64,000 nt of DNA, taken from positions 523,088 to 587,087 of the forward strand of contig NZ_WHKF01000001.1 in NCBI RefSeq assembly GCF_009295825.1, given 5' to 3'. The position numbers were made by a program, and so were the translations under genes. Numbering within the stretch: the stretch's first letter is position 1; each line of letters begins with the position of its first letter. Below the pieces are notes generated by a model. It was not told the origin of the DNA. It searched no databases and saw only the letters and a list, made by a program, of their open reading frames with translations. This DNA is from Marinifilum sp. N1E240 (GTDB lineage Bacteria > Bacteroidota > Bacteroidia > Bacteroidales > Marinifilaceae). Positions 25,570 to 34,796 of this stretch are shown in pieces.

Positions 25570-28077
25570 ATGATTAAACGATTAACTTTCATTTTTACTC
25601 TATTTTTAAGTATCACTGCCATAGCGCAGGAAACAGATACAATTTTTAATCCAACTTTACATTATTCTTCACCCAAGAAATACGAATTGGGAGGAGTAAC
25701 GGTTACAGGAGTAAAGCATTTGGAAAGTAACGTGCTTGTTCAAATATCTGGTTTACGGGAAGGTTCGGAAATTGAAGTGCCAGGGGAGAAGGTAACAAAG
25801 GCAATTAATAAACTTTATAAGCAAGGTTTGTTTTCTGATATTCAGATTGCTGCTACAAAAATAGTTGATAAGAAAATTTATTTGAGTATTCATCTTCAGG
25901 AACGTCCAAGGTTATCTTCGGTAAACTACATTGGTACTTCTAAAAGTGAAACAAATAAGTTAAAAGAGCGATTGAAATTACAAAAAGGAACACAGGTAAC
26001 CGATTTTTTAATTGCAAATACTCAAACTATCGTTGAAAATTACTTTAAAGAAAAAGGTTTTTATAATATTGATGTAAATGTGTTGCAGCGTGATGATCTT
26101 ACGGAGGAAAATAGCGTTATCATCGATATCAATATGGATAGAAATAATAAGATTAAGATTAAGAATATCTTTATTGAAGGAAATGTTGCTTTATCTGATA
26201 AGAAAGTAAAAAAGGCAATAAAAGAATCAAAAGAGAAAAGACTGAGGAATTTCTTTAAATCTTCAAAGTATATTGAGGATAATTGGAAGGAAGATAAGAT
26301 TACCTTAATTTCTAAGTACAATGAAAATGGGTATAGAGATGCTCTTATTATTACTGATAGTGTAGAACAGGTATCAGAAGATCGTGTTAATATTTATTTA
26401 AAATTGAATGAAGGAAATCAGTACTTCTTTAATGATATTACATGGGTTGGTAACACGGTATATACATCTTATGATTTAGAGCGTGTTTTAAAGATAAAGA
26501 AGGGTGATGTTTACAATCAGACTTATTTGGATGAAAGATTAAGTCTTGATGATGATGCTGTAAGTAATTGGTATTTGGATAAAGGATACTTGTTTTTTAA
26601 TGTAAACCCTATTGAGAAAGTTATTGGTAAAGATTCGATTAATCTTGAAATGAGAATAATTGAAGGGAAGCAAGCTACAATCGATCGTGTAAATATAATT
26701 GGTAATACAAAAACTCATGAACATGTTGCTCGTAGAGAGTTGTATACATATCCTGGCGAATTATTTAGTAAATCAGATATCATTCGTAGTGTGCGAGAGC
26801 TTGCTCAGTTAGGTCACTTTGATCCTGAGGCTATTAATCCTGATATTAAACCTCACCCTGAAAGTGGAACGGTTGATATCAATTACGAATTGGAAGAAAA
26901 AGCAAATGATCAGATCGAACTTTCCGGAGGTTGGGGAGCTGGTATGATTATTGGTACTGTTGGGCTTCGATTTTCTAATTTTTCGATACGAAATATTTTC
27001 AATAAAAAAGCTTGGAGTCCACTTCCTACTGGTGATGGACAAACCTTAAGTATTCGAGCGCAAACCAATGGCTCTTATTATAATTCCTATAGTATATCGT
27101 TTACAGAACCATGGTTGGGAGGTAAAAAACCAACTTCATTAAGTACATCGATATATTATTCACAGCAGTCGGGATATAGCAGTAGTTATAACTATTATAC
27201 TACATATGGGAATAGTTCTGATCAGAGTCAGAAAATTTTCGGAGCAAGTGTAGGTTTAGCACGTAGATTAAAATGGCCAGATGACTATTTCTCATTATAC
27301 AATGAGGTAAGTTATCAAAATTTCAACTTGGAGAACTGGCAATACTATCTGATTTCTGATGGAACATCGAATAACTTTAGTTTCACTACAACTTTATCTA
27401 GAAGTTCGATTGATAATCCATTGTATACACGTAAAGGATCTTCATTCTCACTAAGTTTAAAATTTACACCTCCATATTCATTATTCGAAGATTTGGATTA
27501 TTCTCGTGCTAGCGAGGAAGAATTGTACAAATGGATTGAATATCATAAGTGGACGTTTAAAGGAAAAATGTACAATGGTCTATTGTCAAAAAATGATAAG
27601 TTAGTATTATATACAGGAGCCGAATTTGGTTACTTGGGGTATTACGATAAAAACAAAAGATCTCCATTTGAAGGATTCGAAGTTGGTGGTGACGGTATGT
27701 CGGGATATAGCATGTACGGAAGTGACAATGTTGGTTTAAGAGGATATGAAAATGGTTCATTAACTCCGGTATTTTCTGACGGTCGCCGTAAGGGAGGAAA
27801 TATTTATTCGAAATTTACTGCTGAGATTAGATATCCATTATCACTAAGCCAGTCGGCTACGATTTACGCATTGGCTTTTGCAGAGGCGGGTAATGCCTGG
27901 TATGATTTTGAAGAGTTTCAGCCATTTAACTTGAAACGTTCAGCTGGTGTTGGTCTTCGAATTTTTCTACCTATGTTTGGATTACTTGGTATAGATTATG
28001 GATATGGTTTTGATAATGCTAACCTAGCCGGACAGAACGGTGGTCAGTTCCATTTTGTAATTGGTCAACAATTTTAA
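25570..28077 (+). CDS. bamA: Outer membrane assembly factor BamA
   Basis: The 835-residue protein inserts beta-barrel proteins into the outer membrane. It has a signal peptide (MIKRLTFIFTLFLSITAIAQ), about five POTRA repeats (about residues 35-440) and a C-terminal 16-strand barrel ending in the aromatic terminus (FHFVIGQQF). The lid-loop motif lies in the region GLRGYENGSLTP near residue 720. It is part of an operon with uppS before it and two periplasmic Skp-type chaperone genes after it. Confidence 0.93.
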   Translation: MIKRLTFIFTLFLSITAIAQETDTIFNPTLHYSSPKKYELGGVTVTGVKHLESNVLVQISGLREGSEIEVPGEKVTKAINKLYKQGLFSDIQIAATKIVDKKIYLSIHLQERPRLSSVNYIGTSKSETNKLKERLKLQKGTQVTDFLIANTQTIVENYFKEKGFYNIDVNVLQRDDLTEENSVIIDINMDRNNKIKIKNIFIEGNVALSDKKVKKAIKESKEKRLRNFFKSSKYIEDNWKEDKITLISKYNENGYRDALIITDSVEQVSEDRVNIYLKLNEGNQYFFNDITWVGNTVYTSYDLERVLKIKKGDVYNQTYLDERLSLDDDAVSNWYLDKGYLFFNVNPIEKVIGKDSINLEMRIIEGKQATIDRVNIIGNTKTHEHVARRELYTYPGELFSKSDIIRSVRELAQLGHFDPEAINPDIKPHPESGTVDINYELEEKANDQIELSGGWGAGMIIGTVGLRFSNFSIRNIFNKKAWSPLPTGDGQTLSIRAQTNGSYYNSYSISFTEPWLGGKKPTSLSTSIYYSQQSGYSSSYNYYTTYGNSSDQSQKIFGASVGLARRLKWPDDYFSLYNEVSYQNFNLENWQYYLISDGTSNNFSFTTTLSRSSIDNPLYTRKGSSFSLSLKFTPPYSLFEDLDYSRASEEELYKWIEYHKWTFKGKMYNGLLSKNDKLVLYTGAEFGYLGYYDKNKRSPFEGFEVGGDGMSGYSMYGSDNVGLRGYENGSLTPVFSDGRRKGGNIYSKFTAEIRYPLSLSQSATIYALAFAEAGNAWYDFEEFQPFNLKRSAGVGLRIFLPMFGLLGIDYGYGFDNANLAGQNGGQFHFVIGQQF

Positions 28078-28152
28078 CATATTTTAAGTAGAGGCTCTTG
28101 GGAGCTGAATTAATTTAAGTTAATTTAGAGTTTGATTGCAAAACAAATTATT

Positions 28153-28674
28153 ATGAAACGTTTACTATTCTTACTTGCAGTTTTATTTTTTAGTTTTGGA
28201 AGTTCGTATTCTCAATCCCGATATGGATTTGTTGATACTGAATACATCTTGAATAAGATGCCAGACTATAAAAATGCTCAAGAGCAATTGGATAAAGTAT
28301 CCATTCAGTGGCAAAAAGAAATTGAAACTATCAGTGTTGAGATAAAAGATCTTCATGCAAAATTCAGAGCTGATGAGGTTTTTTTATCATCAGAAATGAG
28401 ACAACAAAGAGAGAAAGAGATTCATGATAAAGAAATGATGGCTCAAAAACTTCAGCAAAGATATTTTGGTCGTAATGGGGAGCTTTATAAGAAACGTCAG
28501 GAATTAATGAAACCAATTCAGGATGATATCTATGAGGCAATCAAAGAGATAGCGAAGTCTGGAAGTTATGGTATGATTATTGATCGTGCTAATGGACCAG
28601 CAATAATATACAGTAACTCTAAATTTGATTTGAGTGATAAAGTACTGTATAAATTGGGAATAAGAACTAATTAA
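28153..28674 (+). CDS. OmpH/Skp-family periplasmic chaperone (first copy)
   Basis: The 173-residue protein has a signal peptide (MKRLLFLLAVLFFSFGSSYS) and a long coiled-coil core (about residues 45-120) typical of Skp, which holds unfolded outer membrane proteins. ATG at 28153 is preferred over an earlier in-frame TTG that would spoil the signal peptide. It sits between bamA and a second homologue, the usual Bacteroidota arrangement. Confidence 0.87.
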   Translation: MKRLLFLLAVLFFSFGSSYSQSRYGFVDTEYILNKMPDYKNAQEQLDKVSIQWQKEIETISVEIKDLHAKFRADEVFLSSEMRQQREKEIHDKEMMAQKLQQRYFGRNGELYKKRQELMKPIQDDIYEAIKEIAKSGSYGMIIDRANGPAIIYSNSKFDLSDKVLYKLGIRTN

Positions 28675-28705
28675 AATTTCAAATAAAAAACTAACTGAGT
28701 ATACT

Positions 28706-29221
28706 ATGAGACAATTTTTAAAAGTTACATTAGTAGCCATTTTCCTTTTTACAGGAGCTAACCTTTTTGCACAAACAGCAAAATTTGGTCATATCGATTC
28801 TAATAAGTTATTATCAATAATGCCTGAAAAAGCAGAAGCTCAAAAGCAAATACAAGCTAAAGCGGCAGAATACGATAATCAAATTAAGGCAATGAGAGAA
28901 GAGTATCAAACTCTTGTTAATTCATATGTTGAGCAAAGAGAAACTCTATCTGAAGCTTTAAGAGCAACTAAAGAAAAAGAAATTCAGGATTTACAAAATC
29001 GTATGCAAACATTTGATGGTTTTGCACAGCAAGAACTTCAAAAAACTCAAAATGAGTTATTAAAGCCTATTTTTGATAAAGCTTCGAAAGCGATTAAAGA
29101 TGTTGGTGCGGAAAATGGTTTTACTTACGTATTTGATATTAGTACTGGAGTAATTTTACATTTTTCTGATAATAGTGTTGATGTAATGCCTTTAGTTAAA
29201 GCTAAATTGGGAATTCAATAG
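28706..29221 (+). CDS. OmpH/Skp-family periplasmic chaperone (second copy)
   Basis: The 171-residue protein has a signal peptide (about residues 1-23, ending LFA-QT) and a coiled coil of about residues 40-125. It resembles the preceding gene product but has different charged positions. The two copies probably form a paralogous pair that assists BamA. A terminator hairpin follows, ending the operon. Confidence 0.88.
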   Translation: MRQFLKVTLVAIFLFTGANLFAQTAKFGHIDSNKLLSIMPEKAEAQKQIQAKAAEYDNQIKAMREEYQTLVNSYVEQRETLSEALRATKEKEIQDLQNRMQTFDGFAQQELQKTQNELLKPIFDKASKAIKDVGAENGFTYVFDISTGVILHFSDNSVDVMPLVKAKLGIQ

Positions 29222-29241
29222 TCTTTTACAAGATATATTTT

Positions 29242-29271
29242 AAAAAGGTGGTATTTTAATACCACCTTTTT
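29242..29271 (+). terminator. Terminator after the envelope operon
   Basis: A 14 bp stem (AAAAAGGTGGTATT with AATACCACCTTTTT) with a 2-base loop in the fully paired form (in practice a 4-6 base loop) ends in T residues. Confidence 0.82.
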
Positions 29272-29311
29272 TAATTTTGCATCATGATGTATTAGTGTAA
29301 GCAAAAATTAT

Positions 29312-30139
29312 ATGATCGATAATAAACAACCCATTGGAGTTTTTGATTCAGGATATGGTGGTTTAACCATTTTAAATGAGCTTTTGAAAGAATTACCGGA
29401 ATATGACTTTCTTTATCTGGGAGATAATGCTAGAAGTCCATATGGAACGCGTTCTTATGATGTTGTTTACGATTATACTCTACAGGCCGTTGAACAGCTT
29501 TTCTCGATGGGCTGTGAATTGATTATTTTAGCCTGTAATACTGCCTCGGCAAAAGCCCTTCGAACTATTCAACAAAAAGATCTTCCAAAAATTGATCCAA
29601 ATAAACGGGTTTTGGGTGTGATTAGACCTAGTGTGGAAAAATTGGGAGCATTAACTCAAACAAAACATGTAGGTGTACTCGGTACTGTAGGAACTGTTCG
29701 ATCCAATTCGTATCCTATGGAAATCGAAAAGCTTTATCCTGAAATAGAGGTTGTGCAGGAAGCGTGTCCTATGTGGGTTCCTTTGGTAGAGAACAATGAG
29801 TTTACTACTTCCGGAGGAAGGTACTTTATCAAGAAAAATATAGAGAACTTACTTTCAAAGGATTCACAGATTGATACCATAGTTTTAGGTTGTACGCATT
29901 ATCCAATTTTAAAGGATGAGGTCAAACGTTATTTGCCTAATAGTGTAAATCTAATAGCTCAAGGTGAAATTGTCGCAAAAAGCCTTAAAGATTACTTGAA
30001 ACGTCATCCTGAAATGGAGGTGCGTTGTTCTAAAAATGGGGAAAGAGAATTTTTGACAACCGAATTTGTTGATAGTTTTGAAGAGAAAGCAAGTCGATTT
30101 TTGAATAAAAATTTAAAAGCTCAACATATTAGTTACTAA
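29312..30139 (+). CDS. murI: Glutamate racemase
   Basis: MurI makes D-glutamate for peptidoglycan. The 275 residues carry two catalytic cysteines, Cys75 in LACNTASA and Cys194 in LGCTHYP, and the start motif IGVFDSGYGGLT. It is a cytoplasmic enzyme, placed after the envelope operon and followed by a hairpin. Confidence 0.94.
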   Translation: MIDNKQPIGVFDSGYGGLTILNELLKELPEYDFLYLGDNARSPYGTRSYDVVYDYTLQAVEQLFSMGCELIILACNTASAKALRTIQQKDLPKIDPNKRVLGVIRPSVEKLGALTQTKHVGVLGTVGTVRSNSYPMEIEKLYPEIEVVQEACPMWVPLVENNEFTTSGGRYFIKKNIENLLSKDSQIDTIVLGCTHYPILKDEVKRYLPNSVNLIAQGEIVAKSLKDYLKRHPEMEVRCSKNGEREFLTTEFVDSFEEKASRFLNKNLKAQHISY

Positions 30140-30167
30140 AAACCAGTTGAATAATTTCAACTGGTTT
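30140..30167. terminator. Terminator between murI and a convergent gene
   Basis: The 11 bp stem AAACCAGTTGA with TCAACTGGTTT encloses a 6-base loop. It directly follows the murI stop codon. Confidence 0.75.
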
Positions 30168-30222
30168 CTGCGTAATGTATGAATTGTGTCAAGCCACTTG
30201 TAAACTTGATAAGAAAAATTTC

Positions 30223-30756
30223 TTATTCGGCAATTTTTTCGTCAGTTTGATACCAGCTGGCATACATTGCATAGCTATTTGCAATTCTGTTAATTTCTCC
30301 CTCTAATAATTCAGGGCTAATTTCTTTAATTTTTTTTGCTGGAGATCCGGCATAAACACTTCCAGATTCAACGTGTGTACCTTTAGTAACTACAGCACCT
30401 GCAGCAATTATCGAATTACTTTCTACGATTGCATTGTCTAGAACAACTGCGCCCATTCCAATCAAAACATTATCTTTAATTGTACAGCCGTGAACTACTG
30501 CATTGTGTGCAATAGATACATTGTTGCCAATATTAGTTGGTGATTTTTTATATGTAGCATGAATTGTTGCGTTATCTTGTATGTTAACGTTGTTACCTAG
30601 TTTAATGTAATGTACATCCCCACGTAATACTGCGCTGTACCAAATACTGCAGTCATTCCCCATCTCAACATTTCCTATAATTGCCGCATTCTCTGCCAAA
30701 AAGCAATTCTCACCAAATTTTGGGGATTTTCCATTCAAATCTCTAATGATAGCCAT
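30223..30756 (-). CDS. Gamma-carbonic anhydrase family protein
   Basis: The 177-residue protein is a left-handed beta-helix with hexapeptide repeats and the three-histidine metal pattern in IHATYK, SIAHNAVVHGC. The family includes carbonic anhydrases and acetyltransferase-like enzymes, and the metal ligands favour the former. It is cytoplasmic, with no signal peptide. No neighbouring gene explains its role. Confidence 0.83.
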   Translation of the reverse strand: MAIIRDLNGKSPKFGENCFLAENAAIIGNVEMGNDCSIWYSAVLRGDVHYIKLGNNVNIQDNATIHATYKKSPTNIGNNVSIAHNAVVHGCTIKDNVLIGMGAVVLDNAIVESNSIIAAGAVVTKGTHVESGSVYAGSPAKKIKEISPELLEGEINRIANSYAMYASWYQTDEKIAE

Positions 30757-31236
30757 TGTTATTTAGTTTGATTATAAATACAAAGATAATTAAAAAAAAG
30801 ATTCGGGAGTTTAATGTATACAAGGGGTTTTAATAATTTCATTTTATTATTAAAGGCAATGTGCGTATGTAATTTCAGAAATTAGTTCTTTAACAGCTCC
30901 AATTTATTTGTTGAATTATCATGCGATTAGAGCTTTTAAAGGGAGAGGCTTTCGCTAGAAAGAATGATTGGATTCCCTGATTTATGTAGATTACTAATTT
31001 AAGTTTTGTAAAACTGATATACTTGTTCTGTTTGTTATAAGGTAATTATCCCGTTAATTTATCTTTACTTATTAATTAATGCTGTATAATCGATTCGTGT
31101 GCTAGTAATGTACTATTAAAATAGAATAGAGAATTTTAAATACAGTGTACGTAGTTATTTAGTGTGAGTCTAAATAGATGTAGGAATAGCAGACATATTA
31201 ATCAATTACTATAGAATTTAAGATTGTAAAAAATAC

Positions 31237-31249
31237 GCAAACGTTAACG
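31237..31249. promoter_or_regulatory. Partial LacI-type operator-like sequence
   Basis: GCAAACGTTAACG contains the half-site GCAAACGTT and the palindrome CGTTAACG. It resembles the CAAACGTTTG palindrome at 36644. LacI-family operators often have this central CG type. The assignment is tentative. Confidence 0.3.
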
Positions 31250-31377
31250 ATGTTAAAATTGATAATGAGATGATTAGTATGGTTGCAAATTGTTTCTGAT
31301 TTGATATTATTATTTGCAATTTATAAGTTTACGTTTTGTTGATTATTTGAAATTAAAAGGTTTGCGGAAAAAGATGG

Positions 31378-31408
31378 TTTGATTATTTAAGATTTTTTTA
31401 CACTTTTG
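31378..31408 (+). promoter_or_regulatory. Candidate promoter for susC
   Basis: TTTG at 31378-31381 is followed by exactly 19 bp and CACTTTTG at 31401-31408. The last part matches the TTTG half of TAnnTTTG; the TA is replaced by CA. The distance to the susC start codon is about 180 bp. Confidence 0.42.
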
Positions 31409-31586
31409 ACGGGTCGGAATTTTATAGGGGTATTTAAATTTCGACTCTATATGTTGATATGAATCGATATATAGGATTTATTCTAAAGGGAGCATATTCT
31501 TTCTAGCGTCTTAAATAATGATTAAAGGCGAGTAGGATATATTATAGATGTGTATTAATTGTTAATTAACCACTAACTAAAAATTT

Positions 31587-34500
31587 ATGAAAAAAAGTTT
31601 AGTTTCGATGTTAATTCTATTTTTTATAGGATTACAGGGCGTTCTAGCTCAAAGTCGAGAAATCTCAGGGGTGGTTACCTCAGCTGAAGATGGGCTGTCG
31701 ATCCCCGGAGTTTCCGTTATTATTAAAGGTACAACCATCGGTACCACAACTGACTTCGATGGAAAATACGCGTTAAATGTTCCAGAAGGTGAAAATACAC
31801 TTGTGTTTTCATTTGTTGGTATGACAACGCAAGAACTTCCTATTACAGGTACTACAATGAATGTTATAATGGAATCTGAATCTATTGGTGTAGATGAGGT
31901 TATGGTTGTAGCTTTTGGTACTGCAAAAAAGGAATCTTTTACTGGTTCTGCTGGTGTAGTTGGTGCTGAGAAATTAGCAGAAAGAACATTGACTTCAGTT
32001 ACGCAAGCATTTGAAGGTTCTACTACTGGTGTTCAGGTTGCTGCAGCATCAGGTCAGCCAGGTGAGGCTCCAGCAATTCGTATTCGTGGTTTTGGTACCT
32101 TAAACGGTAATGCAGAGCCATTGTATGTTGTTGATGGTGCTCAGTTTGATGGTTCATTAGCTGATATTTCTCCTGATGATATTCAATCTTTAACAATTTT
32201 AAAAGATGCTTCTTCTACCGCATTGTACGGTGCTCGTGCAGCTAATGGTGTTGTAATGATTACCACTAAGCGAGGAAAAAAATCAGGTGGAAAAGTAAAA
32301 ATTGACTTTAAAGCAGTTGGTGGTATTGTTTCAAAAGCTATCCCATATTACGAAACTGTTGGAGCTAAGGATTACTATGAATTAATGTTCCAGTCATACA
32401 AAAACTCTTTAGTTTATGGTGATGGACAAGCTGAAGGTGTAGCAGCAGAAACTGCAGCAAAAGACATCTTTAATAAGCTTAAGTATAATCCTTTTAATGT
32501 AGCAAATGACAATATCGTTGGTACTGATGGAAAAATTAATCCTAATGCTGAGGTTATTGCAAAAAGTTTAGACTGGTATGATCCTTTGGAGCAAACTGGT
32601 TACAGACAAAACTATAACCTTTCTGCTTCAGGTGGTGGTGATAAGCATGATTTCTTTGTTTCTCTTGGATACCTTGATGAAGAAGGATATATGATTAACT
32701 CTGATTACGAACGTTTAAATGCTCGTATGAACTTTAATGCTAATCCTAAAAAATGGTTGAAGTTAGGTACTAATTTGTCTGCTTCTATGAGTAGTCAAGG
32801 ACAAGCTTATACTTCAGATAGTAATACAGGATATGCAAATCCATTTAACTTCGCTCGTTTTATGGGACCAATTTACCCTGTGTATATTGTTGATCCAACA
32901 ACAGGAGAATATATTCTTGATGCAGAAGGTAAAAAGCAATATGATTTAGGTGGTGGTTATACCGAATATGGTATTAATGCACGTCCAGCAGATGCAAATA
33001 ATGGTCGTCATATCGTAGCTGAGCAGAATTACAATTATAACAAGACAAAGAGAAACAATATTTCGAATAGATCTTACGCTGAATTCACAATTATGGAAGG
33101 TCTTAAGGTTTCTACTAACGTAGGTCTTGATATTCAGAATTATAATGCGAAAGAATTTGAGAATGAGATTGTAGGTGATGGTGCTCCAACTGGTCGTTAT
33201 AGCGAAGATCGTTATACTAGAACAAGTGTTAACTGGAATCAATTGATCAACTATAATACATCAATTGGTGAAGATCACAACATTGAAGTATTATTAGGAC
33301 ATGAGTCATTCAGCAGAGAGTATTCTCTTATGAGTGGTATGAAATCTCAATTAATCGTTAAGGGAATTAACGAGTTTGATAACTTCGTTACTCCTTCTTC
33401 TTTGTCAGGTTATACTACAGATAAGAAAACAGAAGGATATTTCGCTAGATTGAAATATAATTTCCAGCACAAATATTATATCGAAGGATCTTATCGTAGA
33501 GATGGTTCATCAGTATTTGCAGATGACGTTCGATGGGGTGGTTTCTACTCAGTAGGTGCTACTTGGAGAATGGATCAGGAAAACTTCATTCAAGGTATTG
33601 AGTGGATCGATCAGTTAAAAGTTCGTGCTTCTTATGGTCAGGTTGGTAATGATAACCTTGGATCAGCAACTTCTGACTTGTACGCTTACCAAGCTCTTTA
33701 TGAGCCATTCCCAAATGCAAGTACTCCAGGTCTACGTTGGAAAACAACTGGAAATACTGATTTGACTTGGGAGTCTAACAACTCTTTTGATGCAGCTGTT
33801 GAATTTTCATTATTTAACGGTAAACTACACGGTGCTGTTGAATACTACAAAAAGACTTCTGAAGACTTATTGTATGATATGCCTCTTGCTCCAAGTATGG
33901 GATTATCATCTCAGCCAAGAAATATTGCAACTTTATTTAATGAAGGTTTCGAAATTTCTTTAGGTAGTACTCTTGTTCAAAATGATGATTTCAGATGGGA
34001 TATCCAAGTTCAGGCTTCTACCATTAAGAATGAAATTACTGATATTCCAACACCATTCGTTAATGGATCTAAAAGATGGGCTAAAGGACACTCTGTATAC
34101 GATTATTACTTGTATGATTTCCATAGTGTAGATCCAACTACAGGTGCTACTTTATACCAGGTTTGGGAAAAAGATGCAGATGGTTTAGGAACACATAAAG
34201 CATATAATGAAGATGGTTCTGCTAAATTATCAGAGAATTACTTAGATTCAGAAAAAGGTTATACTGGTGATTCTTCTATTCCTGATTTATTCGGTTCTGT
34301 TTCAAATACTTTAAAATATAAGGACTTTCAGTTGAGTTTCATGTTTACTTATGGTATTGGTGGTAAAGTATTAGACTACTCTTACGCTGCTCTAATGGGT
34401 GAAGGTAATTATGGTTCAGCTATTCACGTAGATCAGAAAAAAGGTTGGAGAAAAGATGGTGATATTACAAATATTCCAAGAATGGAAAATGGTAACACTC

Positions 34501-34763
34501 ACCTTGCTACATCTATGTCTGACAGATGGTTAACTGATGCTACTTATTTGTCATTAAAGAATGTGAATTTGAGCTATACTTTCAACCAAAAAGCAATTAA
34601 AGATTTTGGAATTAATTCATTGAAAGTGTACGCTTCAGGTGAAAACCTATTCATCCTAACTGAAAGAAAAGGTATGAATCCTCAGCAAAGTTTTGCTGGT
34701 ACAACAAGTAATGTATATCTACCATCACGTGTAGTTTCATTCGGTGTTAACGTATCATTCTAA
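31587..34763 (+). CDS. SusC/RagA-type TonB-dependent outer membrane transporter
   Basis: The 1058-residue protein has a signal peptide (MKKSLVSMLILFFIGLQGVLAQ), a carboxypeptidase-D-like regulatory domain (about 23-100), a TonB-box-like segment (VDEVMVVAFGT near 104-114), a plug domain (GVQVAAASGQPGEAPAIRIRG region, about 130-240) and a large beta barrel to the C-terminal Phe. It imports glycans or peptides with its SusD partner, which starts 34 bases downstream. No glycoside hydrolase or protease gene lies beside it, so the ligand is unknown. Confidence 0.94.
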   Translation: MKKSLVSMLILFFIGLQGVLAQSREISGVVTSAEDGLSIPGVSVIIKGTTIGTTTDFDGKYALNVPEGENTLVFSFVGMTTQELPITGTTMNVIMESESIGVDEVMVVAFGTAKKESFTGSAGVVGAEKLAERTLTSVTQAFEGSTTGVQVAAASGQPGEAPAIRIRGFGTLNGNAEPLYVVDGAQFDGSLADISPDDIQSLTILKDASSTALYGARAANGVVMITTKRGKKSGGKVKIDFKAVGGIVSKAIPYYETVGAKDYYELMFQSYKNSLVYGDGQAEGVAAETAAKDIFNKLKYNPFNVANDNIVGTDGKINPNAEVIAKSLDWYDPLEQTGYRQNYNLSASGGGDKHDFFVSLGYLDEEGYMINSDYERLNARMNFNANPKKWLKLGTNLSASMSSQGQAYTSDSNTGYANPFNFARFMGPIYPVYIVDPTTGEYILDAEGKKQYDLGGGYTEYGINARPADANNGRHIVAEQNYNYNKTKRNNISNRSYAEFTIMEGLKVSTNVGLDIQNYNAKEFENEIVGDGAPTGRYSEDRYTRTSVNWNQLINYNTSIGEDHNIEVLLGHESFSREYSLMSGMKSQLIVKGINEFDNFVTPSSLSGYTTDKKTEGYFARLKYNFQHKYYIEGSYRRDGSSVFADDVRWGGFYSVGATWRMDQENFIQGIEWIDQLKVRASYGQVGNDNLGSATSDLYAYQALYEPFPNASTPGLRWKTTGNTDLTWESNNSFDAAVEFSLFNGKLHGAVEYYKKTSEDLLYDMPLAPSMGLSSQPRNIATLFNEGFEISLGSTLVQNDDFRWDIQVQASTIKNEITDIPTPFVNGSKRWAKGHSVYDYYLYDFHSVDPTTGATLYQVWEKDADGLGTHKAYNEDGSAKLSENYLDSEKGYTGDSSIPDLFGSVSNTLKYKDFQLSFMFTYGIGGKVLDYSYAALMGEGNYGSAIHVDQKKGWRKDGDITNIPRMENGNTHLATSMSDRWLTDATYLSLKNVNLSYTFNQKAIKDFGINSLKVYASGENLFILTERKGMNPQQSFAGTTSNVYLPSRVVSFGVNVSF

Positions 34764-34796
34764 TCTTGTTTGACGAATAAAATTGAAAATAGAATT

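Larger units (their letters stand above)
30757..31586. other. 830 bp AT-rich non-coding region before susC
   Basis: No open reading frame, tRNA or known RNA motif was recognised. The region is strongly AT-rich and contains a partial palindrome GCAAACGTTAACG at 31237-31249 and a promoter-like pair at 31378-31408. From that promoter the leader before susC would be about 170 bases. Long leaders are usual for regulated susC genes, so a control element in this stretch is likely but not seen as a defined structure. Confidence 0.5.

Noticed and set aside
26061-26321. Open frames on the minus strand inside bamA
   Set aside because: They lie wholly within a well-supported gene and show no family pattern. 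AT-rich coding sequence readily gives such shadows.
30757-31586. Known riboswitch or small RNA in the susC leader
   Set aside because: No conserved core of a known riboswitch class (such as cobalamin, TPP or SAM) was recognised in the 830 bp region.
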